DNA of 64,000 nucleotides from Acidicapsa dinghuensis (GTDB lineage: Bacteria > Acidobacteriota > Terriglobia > Terriglobales > Acidobacteriaceae), in NCBI RefSeq assembly GCF_025685685.1, contig NZ_JAGSYH010000001.1, positions 682,001 through 746,000 of the forward strand, in the 5' to 3' direction. Of this stretch, positions 53,994-63,124 are shown one piece after another. A program made the position numbers and the translations under genes. Within the stretch, counting starts at the first letter, position 1. Each line of letters opens with the position of its first letter. The notes under the pieces are model-generated. The model was not told where the DNA came from. It saw nothing but the letters and a program-made list of their open reading frames with translations, and did no database searches.

Positions 53994-54911
53994 TCAGTCC
54001 TCCGGCCACTCCTGCGGAGCTTCAAGACGATTCTCCAACACCTTTGTGGCCGCATCGAACTCAGGTAATAGACGCATCCACTCGCTGTCCTGCTCAAATG
54101 CCATCCGCGGCAGAATGCCGATTACCTCGGCCTCCACCGGCTCCGTCTTGTGCCGGTCCGCCAATCGCAACACCTGTGCATAAACCGCTGAAACCGGCGT
54201 CGCCTGCAGATCGGTGATATTCATCGTCAACTGGGCGCGGCCGTGCGCCAATACCCCAAGCGCTTTCACGCCCTTCATGCCGCCGGAAGAAGCGCGCAGT
54301 TCCTTGGCGATCGCCCGGACGATCGCCACATCGGTCGAGTCGAAGTATAAGTTATACGCCACCAAAAACTTACGCGCTCCCACCGCACATGCTCCAGCCG
54401 TCGGATGCAGATCGGGACCGCCCACATCCGGTCGCCGCTTCGCATCCTGTCGCACCAGCTTCTGCAATTCTTCAAACTGTCCCCTGCGAACATCTTCCAG
54501 ATTCGCTCGGTCGGGGCGAGCAGCCGCTGCCTCATAGAAGTACACCGGGACACCATGCCGCTTCCAAATCTCAGCACCCGCCTGCCGGGCAAGCAGCGCG
54601 CACTGATCCAACGAAACCTGCGAGACCGGCACAAATGGAATCACGTCGGCAGCACCGATGCGCGGGTGAACGCCCGTCTGCTTTGTCAGATCGATTGTTT
54701 TTGCAGCCTGCCCCACGGCGCGTATCGCGGCCTCAAGAATCGCTGCCGGAGGACCGGCGACAGTAATCACCGACCGGTTGTGATCGCTATCCATAGACCA
54801 GTCCAGCAGACGCACCCCATCCACCCGCATGGCACTCACGATTGCCCGAACGCAGCTTTCGTCAACACCCTCCGAGAAGTTGGGTACACACGCTACAACA
54901 GGTCCATCCAT
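53994..54911 (-). CDS. ftcD: glutamate formimidoyltransferase
   Basis: Transfers the formimino group of formiminoglutamate to tetrahydrofolate. The 305-residue protein covers the formiminotransferase N- and C-terminal subdomains only, without the cyclodeaminase part of the mammalian enzyme. Motifs are CVPNFSEG at the start, VHPRIGAADVIPFVP with the catalytic His region, and KFLVAYNLYF. ATG 54911 is preferred to GTG 54920. It offers a second route for the HutI product besides hutF, about 30 kb away. Confidence 0.95.
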   Translation of the reverse strand: MDGPVVACVPNFSEGVDESCVRAIVSAMRVDGVRLLDWSMDSDHNRSVITVAGPPAAILEAAIRAVGQAAKTIDLTKQTGVHPRIGAADVIPFVPVSQVSLDQCALLARQAGAEIWKRHGVPVYFYEAAAARPDRANLEDVRRGQFEELQKLVRQDAKRRPDVGGPDLHPTAGACAVGARKFLVAYNLYFDSTDVAIVRAIAKELRASSGGMKGVKALGVLAHGRAQLTMNITDLQATPVSAVYAQVLRLADRHKTEPVEAEVIGILPRMAFEQDSEWMRLLPEFDAATKVLENRLEAPQEWPED

Positions 54912-55021
54912 CCTATTCACTTTCTCTTATCAAGACGCTCGGCAACGGCACCGCAATGACGGTTCAGCGAAGCCCGGCCAGCGTATTTCTAACCGGAAAA
55001 CCGAGTACCGTTTTTGAATGC

Positions 55022-55696
55022 TTATTTCCACCAAGTGTAGCCGACTTGCACCTGAACCGTGGCATTCACGCCCGGATTGCGATCTCCAAGTGAGGCAGAT
55101 GAAATATGCTCTGCATTCACTGAAAAATCAATCGATCTCTGCGGCTGCGTGAAGTAATGCCAACCTACCGCCGCGCCCGAGCGGAAATTGAAGACCGAGG
55201 TACCACCAGGCGTTCCATGCGGCACTTCCAGGTCCGGCGGAAACTTATGCGTGGTGTAAATTACGCCACCTTGCGCCTGGAACCACGGCAGGACGCGGCG
55301 ATCCTCACGGCCAAAGTTCCAGCGGAAGATCACCGGCGTAAGGCTGACGCCCCGGAATGTTCCACCACCGTACTGCTCGACGGTCTGAGTATCGCCATTT
55401 GTCACCACCTTGGTGTAAGGCGATGGCGTATACGCCTGCCAAAACGGCATCACGTTCGCACCAAATTCAAACCGACCGGTGAAAGGGCCGGCATGTACCA
55501 TCGGCGAAATCACTCGGCCTGCCTGAAAACCAGCCCATACGAAGTGATAATCCGACCTGTCGCCGACCCCATTTCCGTAATTCACAAACGGCCCATACTC
55601 CCATTTGCGCGGCGCGGGAGTCTCCGCTCTCACAATCGATGCAGCAAAAACGGCCACCAGCACTATCGCCAATATGTGTTTCTTATTCTTGAGCAA
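55022..55696 (-). CDS. PagL-like acyloxyacyl hydrolase family outer-membrane protein
   Basis: A 224-residue protein with a signal peptide ending ASIVRAE and an amphipathic beta-barrel-like mature part ending in Trp-Trp-Lys. The segment NAEHISSASLGDRNPGVN matches the lipid A 3-O-deacylase (PagL) motif, where His and the Ser two residues on act in catalysis. The third residue of the triad, a Glu twelve residues after Ser in PagL as I recall it, is Asn here. TTG 55696 is chosen with GAGAGGGAAG upstream; the frame runs to 55726. Lipid A remodelling is likely but not certain. Confidence 0.8.
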   Translation of the reverse strand: MLKNKKHILAIVLVAVFAASIVRAETPAPRKWEYGPFVNYGNGVGDRSDYHFVWAGFQAGRVISPMVHAGPFTGRFEFGANVMPFWQAYTPSPYTKVVTNGDTQTVEQYGGGTFRGVSLTPVIFRWNFGREDRRVLPWFQAQGGVIYTTHKFPPDLEVPHGTPGGTSVFNFRSGAAVGWHYFTQPQRSIDFSVNAEHISSASLGDRNPGVNATVQVQVGYTWWK

Positions 55697-55781
55697 GTTG
55701 GCTTCCCTCTCAAACCTCTTTGGCAAGACACCGAGCTTATGCTCAGCTTTCTTGTACGATTCTTCTTACATTCTTTCAGCA

Positions 55782-55807
55782 AAAAGGCCGCCATGCGCCG
55801 GCGGCCT
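55782..55807 (-). terminator. intrinsic terminator after yebC
   Basis: GGCCGCC at 55787-55793 pairs with GGCGGCC at 55801-55807 with a seven-base loop; minus-strand T5 follows. It lies 24 bases after the yebC stop. Confidence 0.85.
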
Positions 55808-55830
55808 TCGCGATTCGATTGCGACCGATC

Positions 55831-56580
55831 CTACTTTGCCGCCTCCTCAAGCTGCGCGGCGTCCATATCGAAGTTGGAGTAGACATTCTGCACGTCGTCG
55901 AGATCCTCCAACGCATCCAGCAGACGGATCATTTGATTCGCGGTCGAGCCCTCAAGTTTCGTATAGGTCGAGGCCACCATCGTCACCTCGCTATACTCGG
56001 TGGGAATTCCGGCTGCCTTCACCGCTTCCAGCACTTTTTCGTACGCGCCGGGATCAGTCAGGAGCTCCCAGTTCTCGCCCTCGTCGCTCAGGTCTTCTCC
56101 ACCCTGCTCCAGCACAATGCCCATCAGGGTGTCTTCGTCCGCAGCGCTCTTGGACACACCAATCACGCCCTTCTTCGAAAACATAAAGCGCACCGAGCCA
56201 GACTCGCCAAGATTGCCGCCATTCTTCGAAAATGCGTGACGCACTTCGCTCACCGTACGATTGCGGTTGTCGGTCAATGTATCGACAATCAACGCGACAC
56301 CGCCGGGACCGTATCCTTCGAACGAAATCTCGTCGTACGACACGCCCTCAAGCTCGCCGGTGCCGCGCTGTACGGCACGCTTGATGTTGTCCGCCGGCAT
56401 GTTCTCGGCCTTGGCGGCGAGAATCGCGCTGCGAAGCCGCGGATTGCCATCCGGATCACCCCCGCCAGCTTTTGCAGCTACGGTAATTTCCTTGATCAGG
56501 CGGGTAAAGATCTTGCCGCGCTTGGCGTCCAGCGCGCCCTTCTTGTGCTTAATTGTGGCCCATTTTGAATGGCCTGACAT
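55831..56580 (-). CDS. yebC: YebC/PmpR family protein
   Basis: A 249-residue DNA-binding or translation-factor-type protein (TACO1 family). The start [20 protein letters not shown] is the family hallmark; then [20 protein letters not shown], the [17 protein letters not shown] loop and [23 protein letters not shown] segment follow. Members have been described as transcription regulators and, more recently, as helpers of translation of proline runs; which applies here is open. It is monocistronic with its own terminator. Confidence 0.96.
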   Translation of the reverse strand: MSGHSKWATIKHKKGALDAKRGKIFTRLIKEITVAAKAGGGDPDGNPRLRSAILAAKAENMPADNIKRAVQRGTGELEGVSYDEISFEGYGPGGVALIVDTLTDNRNRTVSEVRHAFSKNGGNLGESGSVRFMFSKKGVIGVSKSAADEDTLMGIVLEQGGEDLSDEGENWELLTDPGAYEKVLEAVKAAGIPTEYSEVTMVASTYTKLEGSTANQMIRLLDALEDLDDVQNVYSNFDMDAAQLEEAAK

Positions 56581-56709
56581 GACGAAACCTCAATGCAGGT
56601 AAACGATCCGTGAGTGCGCCGCAGACATGCCTCGGGCGTTCCCAACCCAAACGAGTATAGCACCTTGCCTGCCATCCACGGCTTAGGGCACAGCCCGTGC
56701 GACGCTGGC

Positions 56710-58251
56710 TTAACCTGCATCCACGCAGTTGCGTCCGGCAGCCTTGGCCCGGTAGAGCGCTTCATCGGCGCGCTTCAACAACTCCTCAACAGCCTCGGCA
56801 TCCTCTTCGGTGTGACTCGTAACTCCGATACTCAATGTGAGGGAAATCTCATTCCCGTCTGCCGAGATCACTCGCTCTTCAACCGCTGCCCGGATACGCT
56901 CAGCGATTACCATCGCACCCTGGATCCGCGTCTCCGTCAGCAGTACAGCAAACTCCTCACCGCCGTAGCGCGCGACCAGATCCGTAGATCGCAACGTAGC
57001 CAGCAGGATCTGCGCGACTTGCCGCAACACCTCATCGCCAGCCGCATGTCCGTACCGGTCGTTGACCTCCTTGAAGTAATCCAGATCAATCATCAACAAA
57101 GAGAATGGCGCATGCCCGCGTGTGAATCGAGTGCATTCGATATGCAGCACCTGATTAAAGCGACGCCGGTTCGCAATACCCGTCAACGCATCTGTTTCCG
57201 CCCGGCTCCGTAGTTCTTCCCGCAATTGCACCTGCGCCGTTACGTTGGCAAGTACAACAGCACGCCCCATCTGCCGTGAATCGGGGTTAGAAGAGGAAAA
57301 AAGAGGCCAGATGCGAACCAGATAATGCTCCACTGTTGCGTATTCGATCTGGATCTCAGCTTTATCGTCGCCACGGATGATCGCGCCAGCCAGTAAGGGT
57401 GCTGAGTTCAGCATTGGGAGCAGCGGAGTTCCAAGATTGCGCTGGTTCAGCACTGGAAACATGGCTAGCGCCGCGTGGTTGAAGTCGAGAAGACGGTCGT
57501 AGGTATCCATCACCAGCACAGCGTCGCGCATGCTGTTGAAGATGATGTTGCGCGCCAGCGGAGAAACATTGAAGATGCCGCAGTGAAAGATGCCGTAATA
57601 CATCACCAGGCATGTAACCCCAAGTGTCACCGGTGTAATGTCGAGTCCCCATGGGCTGAGGCCGCCGAGGTAAGTGAAGTAGCCGACAAACGGCAGAAAT
57701 GACCCGATTACCATCACTACCGACTGTCTGCGAACCAGTGAGGAGGCGTGCTTCAGCCCGGAGAGATAAATCCACGCGCCAATGCAGAACGCGACCATCA
57801 GGTATGCGTTATCCAGCAGCGAAAGCGGACCGCGTTGCACCGTAAGCACCCAGAACGGAGGCCGATGCACCATCGTCATCGGCGCTGTATAGAACAGGTT
57901 ATGAACGTTGGTGTAATGCCCTACAAACGTAATGACAGGAATAAGAAACAGCAGCAACGGCCGGGATTTGATGCCATTGTGCTTGCACGCAGCCATCACC
58001 CACAACGCGCCAGCCCACGGAAGAGCCAGATACTCGATATGGAGCCAGAATCGCGCGGCGGGGACAGCTGTCTGCGCCAGCTCCCCGGCATACCCGAACG
58101 AGTACACCGCCATGCTGAGCGCAAGCACGGCGAACGTAGCCGCCTCTGGAACATCTTTGCGCCTGCTCCAGCTGACGTACGCCAGAAACGCGAGTAAAAG
58201 GGCGACCCCCGTCAGCAGGAATCGCGCAAGCACAACAACCTCTGTACCCAT
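56710..58251 (-). CDS. seven-span sensor diguanylate cyclase
   Basis: A 513-residue protein. Residues 1-225 form seven spans of the histidine-kinase N-terminal 7TM type; a PAS-like segment (MRDAVLVMDTYDRLLDFNHAA) follows at about 240-340, and the GGDEF domain (about 350-510) reads ARYGGEEFAVLLTE. RSTD five residues before GGEEF is an RxxD inhibitory site. It should make cyclic di-GMP in response to a membrane or intracellular signal. AGGAG precedes the ATG by three bases. Confidence 0.93.
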   Translation of the reverse strand: MGTEVVVLARFLLTGVALLLAFLAYVSWSRRKDVPEAATFAVLALSMAVYSFGYAGELAQTAVPAARFWLHIEYLALPWAGALWVMAACKHNGIKSRPLLLFLIPVITFVGHYTNVHNLFYTAPMTMVHRPPFWVLTVQRGPLSLLDNAYLMVAFCIGAWIYLSGLKHASSLVRRQSVVMVIGSFLPFVGYFTYLGGLSPWGLDITPVTLGVTCLVMYYGIFHCGIFNVSPLARNIIFNSMRDAVLVMDTYDRLLDFNHAALAMFPVLNQRNLGTPLLPMLNSAPLLAGAIIRGDDKAEIQIEYATVEHYLVRIWPLFSSSNPDSRQMGRAVVLANVTAQVQLREELRSRAETDALTGIANRRRFNQVLHIECTRFTRGHAPFSLLMIDLDYFKEVNDRYGHAAGDEVLRQVAQILLATLRSTDLVARYGGEEFAVLLTETRIQGAMVIAERIRAAVEERVISADGNEISLTLSIGVTSHTEEDAEAVEELLKRADEALYRAKAAGRNCVDAG

Positions 58252-58416
58252 GCACTCCTAGGGTTCAACTACACAACGGTTCCAACTGCAGAATTCCTTT
58301 TTCGCAGAATACATGAGTCTCTGCTTTGTTGGACAAGAGCCTGCGGATCATCCCATGCCTTACGGGATGGAGTATCCTTCCCGAGTATCGTTGCACCTAG
58401 CATCCAGGAGCCATCC

Positions 58417-60996
58417 TTGCTTCTCCGTCGGCGCTCTCAATACGCATCGTGGTCTTTCGTACATTTACTTTCGTTGACCCTGCCGGTTCTGGTTAGTTTC
58501 GGTTTCACTATCAGATCCTTCGCCGCCGAGTCCGCAGCCGGACACATCTCACTCGATCGCGTGACGAACGCACACGCTCTGCCCAACGGGGTTGAAATCC
58601 GCAGCGGCAGCGCCATCATGCAGATCACAGCGCTTCGCAAGGACCTGTTGCGCGTTCGCATCGGAGCCACCGAAACGCTACCCGAGGATGCTTCATGGGC
58701 CGTACTCGCCGCATCGCGTACCGCGCAGTCGCCGACCGAATACAAGAGCGATGAACACTCAGTCGGTTTCAGCACTGGTGATCTGGTCGTGACCATTGAA
58801 CGCAATCCGCTGCTGATGACGGTCAAAGATGCCCAAGGCAACGTCATCGTCCAGGACATCGCCGATCGCCCAATCGAATTTCACGGCAATAGCTTCCGCG
58901 TCTACAAACAGTCACCTGAGGATGAGCACTACTTCGGCCTTGGCGACAAACCCGGCCCGCTCGACCGTCGCAACGAAGCCTTCGTCGACTGGAACACCGA
59001 TGCCTTCGGCTGGCAGGAGTCAACCGACCCCATCTACAAATCCATCCCGTGGTTCATGACCTTCCGCCACGGCATCGCCGGCGGCATCTTCCTCGACAAC
59101 ACATGGCGCACCACCTTCGACTTCGACAAAGAGGTTCGCGACGGCTACTCCTTCGGAGCCGACAATGGCCCGCTCGACTACTACATCTTCTACGGCCCAT
59201 CTCCCAAGCAGGTTGAAGAAGAGTGGGCCTGGCTGGTCGGTACCGTTCCGCTGCCGCCCATGTGGACGCTCGGCTTCCAGCAATCGCGCTACAGCTATTA
59301 CCCGCAATCTGAAGTCGAGCGCATCGCCCACACGCTCCGTGAAGACCGCATCCCTGCCGATGCCATCTATCTCGATATCGACTATCAGTTCAAGTATTGG
59401 CCATTTACTGTTGACCCCAAACGGTTTCCGCATTTCGACGACATGATCCGCGAGTTGCACGCCGAACACATTCGCACCGTGCTCATTACCGATCTCCACA
59501 TCGCCAAGCAGCCCAACCAGAACTACAAGCCCTATGACGAAGGCATCGCCGGCGACCACTTCGTCAAGAATTCCGATGGGTCCATCTATACGGGAGTTGT
59601 CTGGCCAGGCCCTGCAGTCTTCCCTGACTTCACGCAGAAATCCAGCCGCGACTGGTGGGGTACGCTCTACTCCGACTTTGTGCAGAAAGGCATCGCTGGT
59701 TTCTGGAACGACATGAACGAGCCGGCCATCTTTGAGGTCGCCTCGAAGACCATGCCCGATGACACCCAGCATCGCATCGAAGAACCCGGCTTCAAGACCC
59801 GCACCGCCACGCATCTCGAAATTCACAACGTCTTCGGCATGGAAAACTCACGCGGCACCTATGAGGGTCTGCGCAAGCTCGATCCCAACGTGCGGCCTTT
59901 TGTTCTCACCCGAGCAAGCTACGCAGGAGGCCACCGCTACGCCGCCACCTGGACCGGCGATAACTCCAGCACCTGGAATCATCTTCGTCAGACCGGCCCG
60001 CAGTTGATGAATCTCGGCCTTAGTGGCTTTGGCCTAGCAGGAGCTGACGTGGGCGGATTCGCTGGCTCACCGCAGCCCGACCTGCTTACCAAATGGATCG
60101 AGGTCGCTGCATTCCAGCCCATCGATCGCGACCACACCTCCATGGGCACCTATCCGCAGGAACCATGGGAAAACGGCACCACCGAAGACCTCAACGTCCG
60201 CCGCCGCTTCATCGAAACTCGCTACCGTCTGATGAGCTATCTCTACACCACCGCTGAGGAGATGAGCCGCACCGGCATCCCCATCATGCGCCCGCTCTTC
60301 CTCGAATTCCCCAACGCCAGCAAGGACCGCCATCCGCTAGACCTGAACACCAACAACGAATTTCTCGTCGGTCCCGACCTGCTCATCGCTCCATCCCCAT
60401 ATCCGGATATGCGCGACGATTATCAGGCAGTGCTCCCTCCAGTAGGCTGGTATGACTTCTGGACCGGCGAACAGGTTCCCATGAAAGGCCTCGAAGCGCA
60501 ACGCGTTGGCAATGACAACGTGCCCGACAACGACCTGCAGATCAACCTGCACCCCAGCATCGACATGCTACCTGTCTTCGCGCGCGCCGGATCGATCATC
60601 CCCATCCAGCCGCTGGTCGAGAGCACCGACATCAAGCCCTCCGGTCCTCTTACCTTGCGCGTCTATCCGCCAGCCCGCCCTGGTGGCGAATGCTCTGGCT
60701 CACTCTATCTCGACGATGGCATCAGTTATGCCTACCAGAAGGGCGACTTCCTGCGCCTCAAGTTCTCCTGTGAACGCACAGCCACCGGCGTCACCGTCAA
60801 AATCAGCCCCCGCGAGGGCAGCTACACTCCGTGGTGGACTCAGTTCAACGTAGAAATCTACGGAGCGGATAAACCCGCAGCGAGCGCCACCAGTAGCTTA
60901 GGAGCAGTCCAGGCCGCCTACGACAGCGAGCATCATAGGCTGACCGTCGTTATCGCAGACGATGGCAAAGCAGCCGAGTTATCCGTGATCTACTAG
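58417..60996 (+). CDS. secreted glycoside hydrolase family 31 alpha-glucosidase-like enzyme
   Basis: An 859-residue protein with a signal peptide ending near IRSFAAES. After the N-terminal beta-sandwich (containing HYFGLGDKPGPLDRR) the TIM barrel carries WNDMNEPAIF with nucleophile Asp432, and the acid/base Asp515 in WTGDNSSTW; C-terminal beta domains follow. It acts outside the cytoplasm, probably on alpha-linked glucosides or xylosides; specificity cannot be read. TTG 58417 is chosen for CAGGAG upstream. It is monocistronic. Confidence 0.95.
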   Translation: MLLRRRSQYASWSFVHLLSLTLPVLVSFGFTIRSFAAESAAGHISLDRVTNAHALPNGVEIRSGSAIMQITALRKDLLRVRIGATETLPEDASWAVLAASRTAQSPTEYKSDEHSVGFSTGDLVVTIERNPLLMTVKDAQGNVIVQDIADRPIEFHGNSFRVYKQSPEDEHYFGLGDKPGPLDRRNEAFVDWNTDAFGWQESTDPIYKSIPWFMTFRHGIAGGIFLDNTWRTTFDFDKEVRDGYSFGADNGPLDYYIFYGPSPKQVEEEWAWLVGTVPLPPMWTLGFQQSRYSYYPQSEVERIAHTLREDRIPADAIYLDIDYQFKYWPFTVDPKRFPHFDDMIRELHAEHIRTVLITDLHIAKQPNQNYKPYDEGIAGDHFVKNSDGSIYTGVVWPGPAVFPDFTQKSSRDWWGTLYSDFVQKGIAGFWNDMNEPAIFEVASKTMPDDTQHRIEEPGFKTRTATHLEIHNVFGMENSRGTYEGLRKLDPNVRPFVLTRASYAGGHRYAATWTGDNSSTWNHLRQTGPQLMNLGLSGFGLAGADVGGFAGSPQPDLLTKWIEVAAFQPIDRDHTSMGTYPQEPWENGTTEDLNVRRRFIETRYRLMSYLYTTAEEMSRTGIPIMRPLFLEFPNASKDRHPLDLNTNNEFLVGPDLLIAPSPYPDMRDDYQAVLPPVGWYDFWTGEQVPMKGLEAQRVGNDNVPDNDLQINLHPSIDMLPVFARAGSIIPIQPLVESTDIKPSGPLTLRVYPPARPGGECSGSLYLDDGISYAYQKGDFLRLKFSCERTATGVTVKISPREGSYTPWWTQFNVEIYGADKPAASATSSLGAVQAAYDSEHHRLTVVIADDGKAAELSVIY

Positions 60997-61022
60997 GTCG
61001 CGGATAGCCGTTCCTAACGATC

Positions 61023-61047
61023 ACGCCGTCACTTCTTAGAACGGCGT
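61023..61047 (+). terminator. weak stem-loop after the GH31 gene
   Basis: ACGCCGT at 61023-61029 pairs with ACGGCGT at 61041-61047, followed by TTTA. A short stem, so only a possible terminator. Confidence 0.4.
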
Positions 61048-61157
61048 TTAACAGGACTAATGATCCGAGAGCGATAGGGGCCTCGGTCTATGAGTGCATC
61101 GCCCTAATGTCAGACGAGCATTCTATTCACTTGCTCAAAATAGGCAACACTTCTTTA

Positions 61158-61613
61158 TCAGCTCGCCCAAGTAATCCAGGATTTACGCGGATGGTCCCGT
61201 CGATGCAGGATCAGCTGAAGACGCGCGACCGTAGCATCATTAGCGCGAGCAGCGGCAAAATCACCATTTGCGGCAAGCTGATCTACACTGGCTCTGGTTA
61301 CATCAAGAAGCTGTTGAAGCTCTTGTGTGCTCAATGCTGTTTCTTCTGGAGTGGGTCCAGGCTCCGGAATGAATGGTATGGAGATAACAAAGGATTTTTT
61401 CCTGGGTATCATTATCACAATCCACGCTCCTGCTGCTCCAATTAGTAAACCGAGGAATTCATGAAATATTATCGAGGCGAAGATCGGCCCTCTCATCACA
61501 GCACGGTCCTGAGTTAGTTGGCGAAAGATTTCGACCATTTCGTCCGCAAACTGCTGCCGAAAGCTGTAGGGATAGAGGTTTAACAACCCACGATAAACAG
61601 CCAAAATCTTCAT
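61158..61613 (-). CDS. small membrane protein paired with PadR
   Basis: A 151-residue protein. The N terminus LYPYSFRQQFADEMVEIFRQ resembles the start of acidobacterial permease-associated proteins; one clear membrane segment follows (about residues 48-68), then a soluble helical tail with VTRASVDQLAANGDFAAARA. It lies 11 bases after the PadR gene. Unlike the usual PadR-ADOP pairing no permease follows, so this may be a remnant or a short alternative target. Function unknown. Confidence 0.7.
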   Translation of the reverse strand: MKILAVYRGLLNLYPYSFRQQFADEMVEIFRQLTQDRAVMRGPIFASIIFHEFLGLLIGAAGAWIVIMIPRKKSFVISIPFIPEPGPTPEETALSTQELQQLLDVTRASVDQLAANGDFAAARANDATVARLQLILHRRDHPRKSWITWAS

Positions 61614-61624
61614 TCAAAACTCCT

Positions 61625-61966
61625 TTACCGCAATCGCGCCGTTGTCAATTGCACAAGATGACGAAGCCGCATAATTTCAGACTCAAGGGCTTTGCGACCT
61701 ATTTTTGTCAGAGTGTAAGCCTGTTTGTCTCGTGAAGTGTCTTCTTGCTCAAATCGCTCAATCCAACCATCCCCAAGAAGCCTGCGAATGGCTCCATAGA
61801 GTGTTCCGGTGCTCAAACGAATACGCCCCTCACTCAACTTCTCAATATCCATGAGGAGTGCGTATCCGTGGCGAGGTTCTTCAGAGAGACTAGCCAGAAT
61901 AAGCACAACCGGCTCGCTAAGTGGCTTCGTCCCGAGAGCGTTATTATTGCCGGAGACATGTCGCAT
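61625..61966 (-). CDS. PadR family transcriptional regulator
   Basis: A winged-helix regulator with the PadR core LASLSEEPRHGYALLMDIEK, LSTGTLYGAIRRLLGDGWIE as recognition helix and wing, and a C-terminal helix. ATG 61966 gives 113 residues; TTG 62017 would give 130, but a 21-base palindrome overlaps the ATG and would then be coding. No ribosome site precedes the ATG. It is probably autoregulated. Confidence 0.9.
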   Translation of the reverse strand: MRHVSGNNNALGTKPLSEPVVLILASLSEEPRHGYALLMDIEKLSEGRIRLSTGTLYGAIRRLLGDGWIERFEQEDTSRDKQAYTLTKIGRKALESEIMRLRHLVQLTTARLR

Positions 61967-61976
61967 GATGACATGT
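61956..61976. promoter_or_regulatory. palindrome over the PadR start codon
   Basis: ACATGTC at 61956-61962 and GACATGT at 61970-61976 are perfect inverted arms with a 7-base spacer that contains the start codon, a candidate PadR operator. Confidence 0.5.
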
Positions 61977-62158
61977 TGCGCTGCGCAATATTCTTTGTCA
62001 AGCGATTTCTCTCTCAATCAAGGTTACTTCGCCCAAGAATTCAGGCGTCAAACAACTATTTCTCCAGGAGTCTGCCACAGTTGACGCAAAACGTAATTGC
62101 GGACCGTTGCGAAGAAGAGAATAAGTCCTAAGTCATCTGTCATGGAATACTGACGCAA

Positions 62159-62758
62159 ATGTTCTCACTGCGCAGACCGACGGAAGCAGAAGTCCAGGAG
62201 CAACTCCGCCGCGCTCGCGGCCTTCCCGCCAGCTACGGTCTCGATCTCCGCACCGAAGGTGGCCGCGAGCAAGTCATCTGCCCCCGAGGCTTCGCCCTCG
62301 ACTATCACCGCTCACAGATCGGCCAGGGACAAGCCGCCTTCACCGCCGCCAAAGAAGCCTTCCGCCGGTGGCTCCAGTTCGATCTCGGCTGGGTTCGCAT
62401 AGCCAACCCGCAAGCGCCCATCGAACAGGGCGAGGTCGTCGCCGTGGAGGCTCACTCGCTCTGGCTCTGGTCCATCAATATCAGCCGTATCCTCTACGTC
62501 ATCGATGAAGAAGACCGCTTCGGCTTCGGCTACGGAACCACCGCCATGCACGTCGAGCGCGGCGAAGAACGCTTTCTGATCGAGTACTACCCCATCTCCG
62601 GCGCGGTCTTCTACGATCTGCTCGCCGTCTCGCAACCCGCCCACTGGCTCGTCCGGCTCGGCTACTTCTTCACCCGCAGCCAACAGCATCGATTCGCCCG
62701 GGACTCGCTTCAGCGCATGCGCCGCTCCATCCAGGACTCCTCGTCAAACCCGCAATGA
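62159..62758 (+). CDS. DUF1990 family protein
   Basis: A 199-residue soluble protein matching the DUF1990 pattern: GFALDYHRSQIGQGQAAF near the start, a central GEVVAVEAH block and FGFGYGTTAMHVERGEERF. Function is not established for the family. Start ATG 62159 has no strong ribosome site. It is followed by the toxin-antitoxin pair, without overlap. Confidence 0.85.
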   Translation: MFSLRRPTEAEVQEQLRRARGLPASYGLDLRTEGGREQVICPRGFALDYHRSQIGQGQAAFTAAKEAFRRWLQFDLGWVRIANPQAPIEQGEVVAVEAHSLWLWSINISRILYVIDEEDRFGFGYGTTAMHVERGEERFLIEYYPISGAVFYDLLAVSQPAHWLVRLGYFFTRSQQHRFARDSLQRMRRSIQDSSSNPQ

Positions 62759-62767
62759 ACGTTGCGT

Positions 62768-62796
62768 TTGCACGAAGATTTAAACTTAGCTAATAT
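62768..62796 (+). promoter_or_regulatory. promoter and palindromic operator of the toxin-antitoxin pair
   Basis: TTGCAC at 62768-62773 and TAATAT at 62791-62796 have a 17-base spacer. TTAGCTAA at 62786-62793 is a palindrome overlapping the -10 box, and CTTAG/CTAAG arms lie at 62785-62789 and 62805-62809; these fit antitoxin autoregulation. Confidence 0.55.
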
Positions 62797-62818
62797 AAAG
62801 TAGACTAAGGAGAGCAGG

Positions 62819-63124
62819 ATGGAAGCCACCATGCACGAAGCCAAGACCAACCTTTCCAAGCTGGTCAAGCGTGCGCTCGCCGGCGAAGAAGTGATCCTGA
62901 CACATGGACGCGCGCAGACACCCGTCGCCCGTATTATCCCAATCGATCCCCCTCAAGCCTCTACACTGAAAGAACGTCCCATCGGCCTTTTCGCCGCAGA
63001 GATGGGAATGTTCTCGGATTACGACTGGAGTGAGCCCATGAGTGAGGAAGAATTGGCTCTTTGGGAGGCACCGATTGTTTCCACCTGGTCCGACAATAAC
63101 GGAACACCGAAGGATCCTGAGTGA
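62819..63124 (+). CDS. Phd/YefM-type antitoxin
   Basis: A 101-residue antitoxin. The N-terminal DNA-binding fold EAKTNLSKLVKRALAGEEVI and GRAQTPVARIIPI is typical of the Phd/YefM group; the acidic C-terminal tail would wrap the toxin. AAGGAG precedes the ATG. Its stop overlaps the toxin start (GTGA), the usual coupling. Confidence 0.9.
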   Translation: MEATMHEAKTNLSKLVKRALAGEEVILTHGRAQTPVARIIPIDPPQASTLKERPIGLFAAEMGMFSDYDWSEPMSEEELALWEAPIVSTWSDNNGTPKDPE

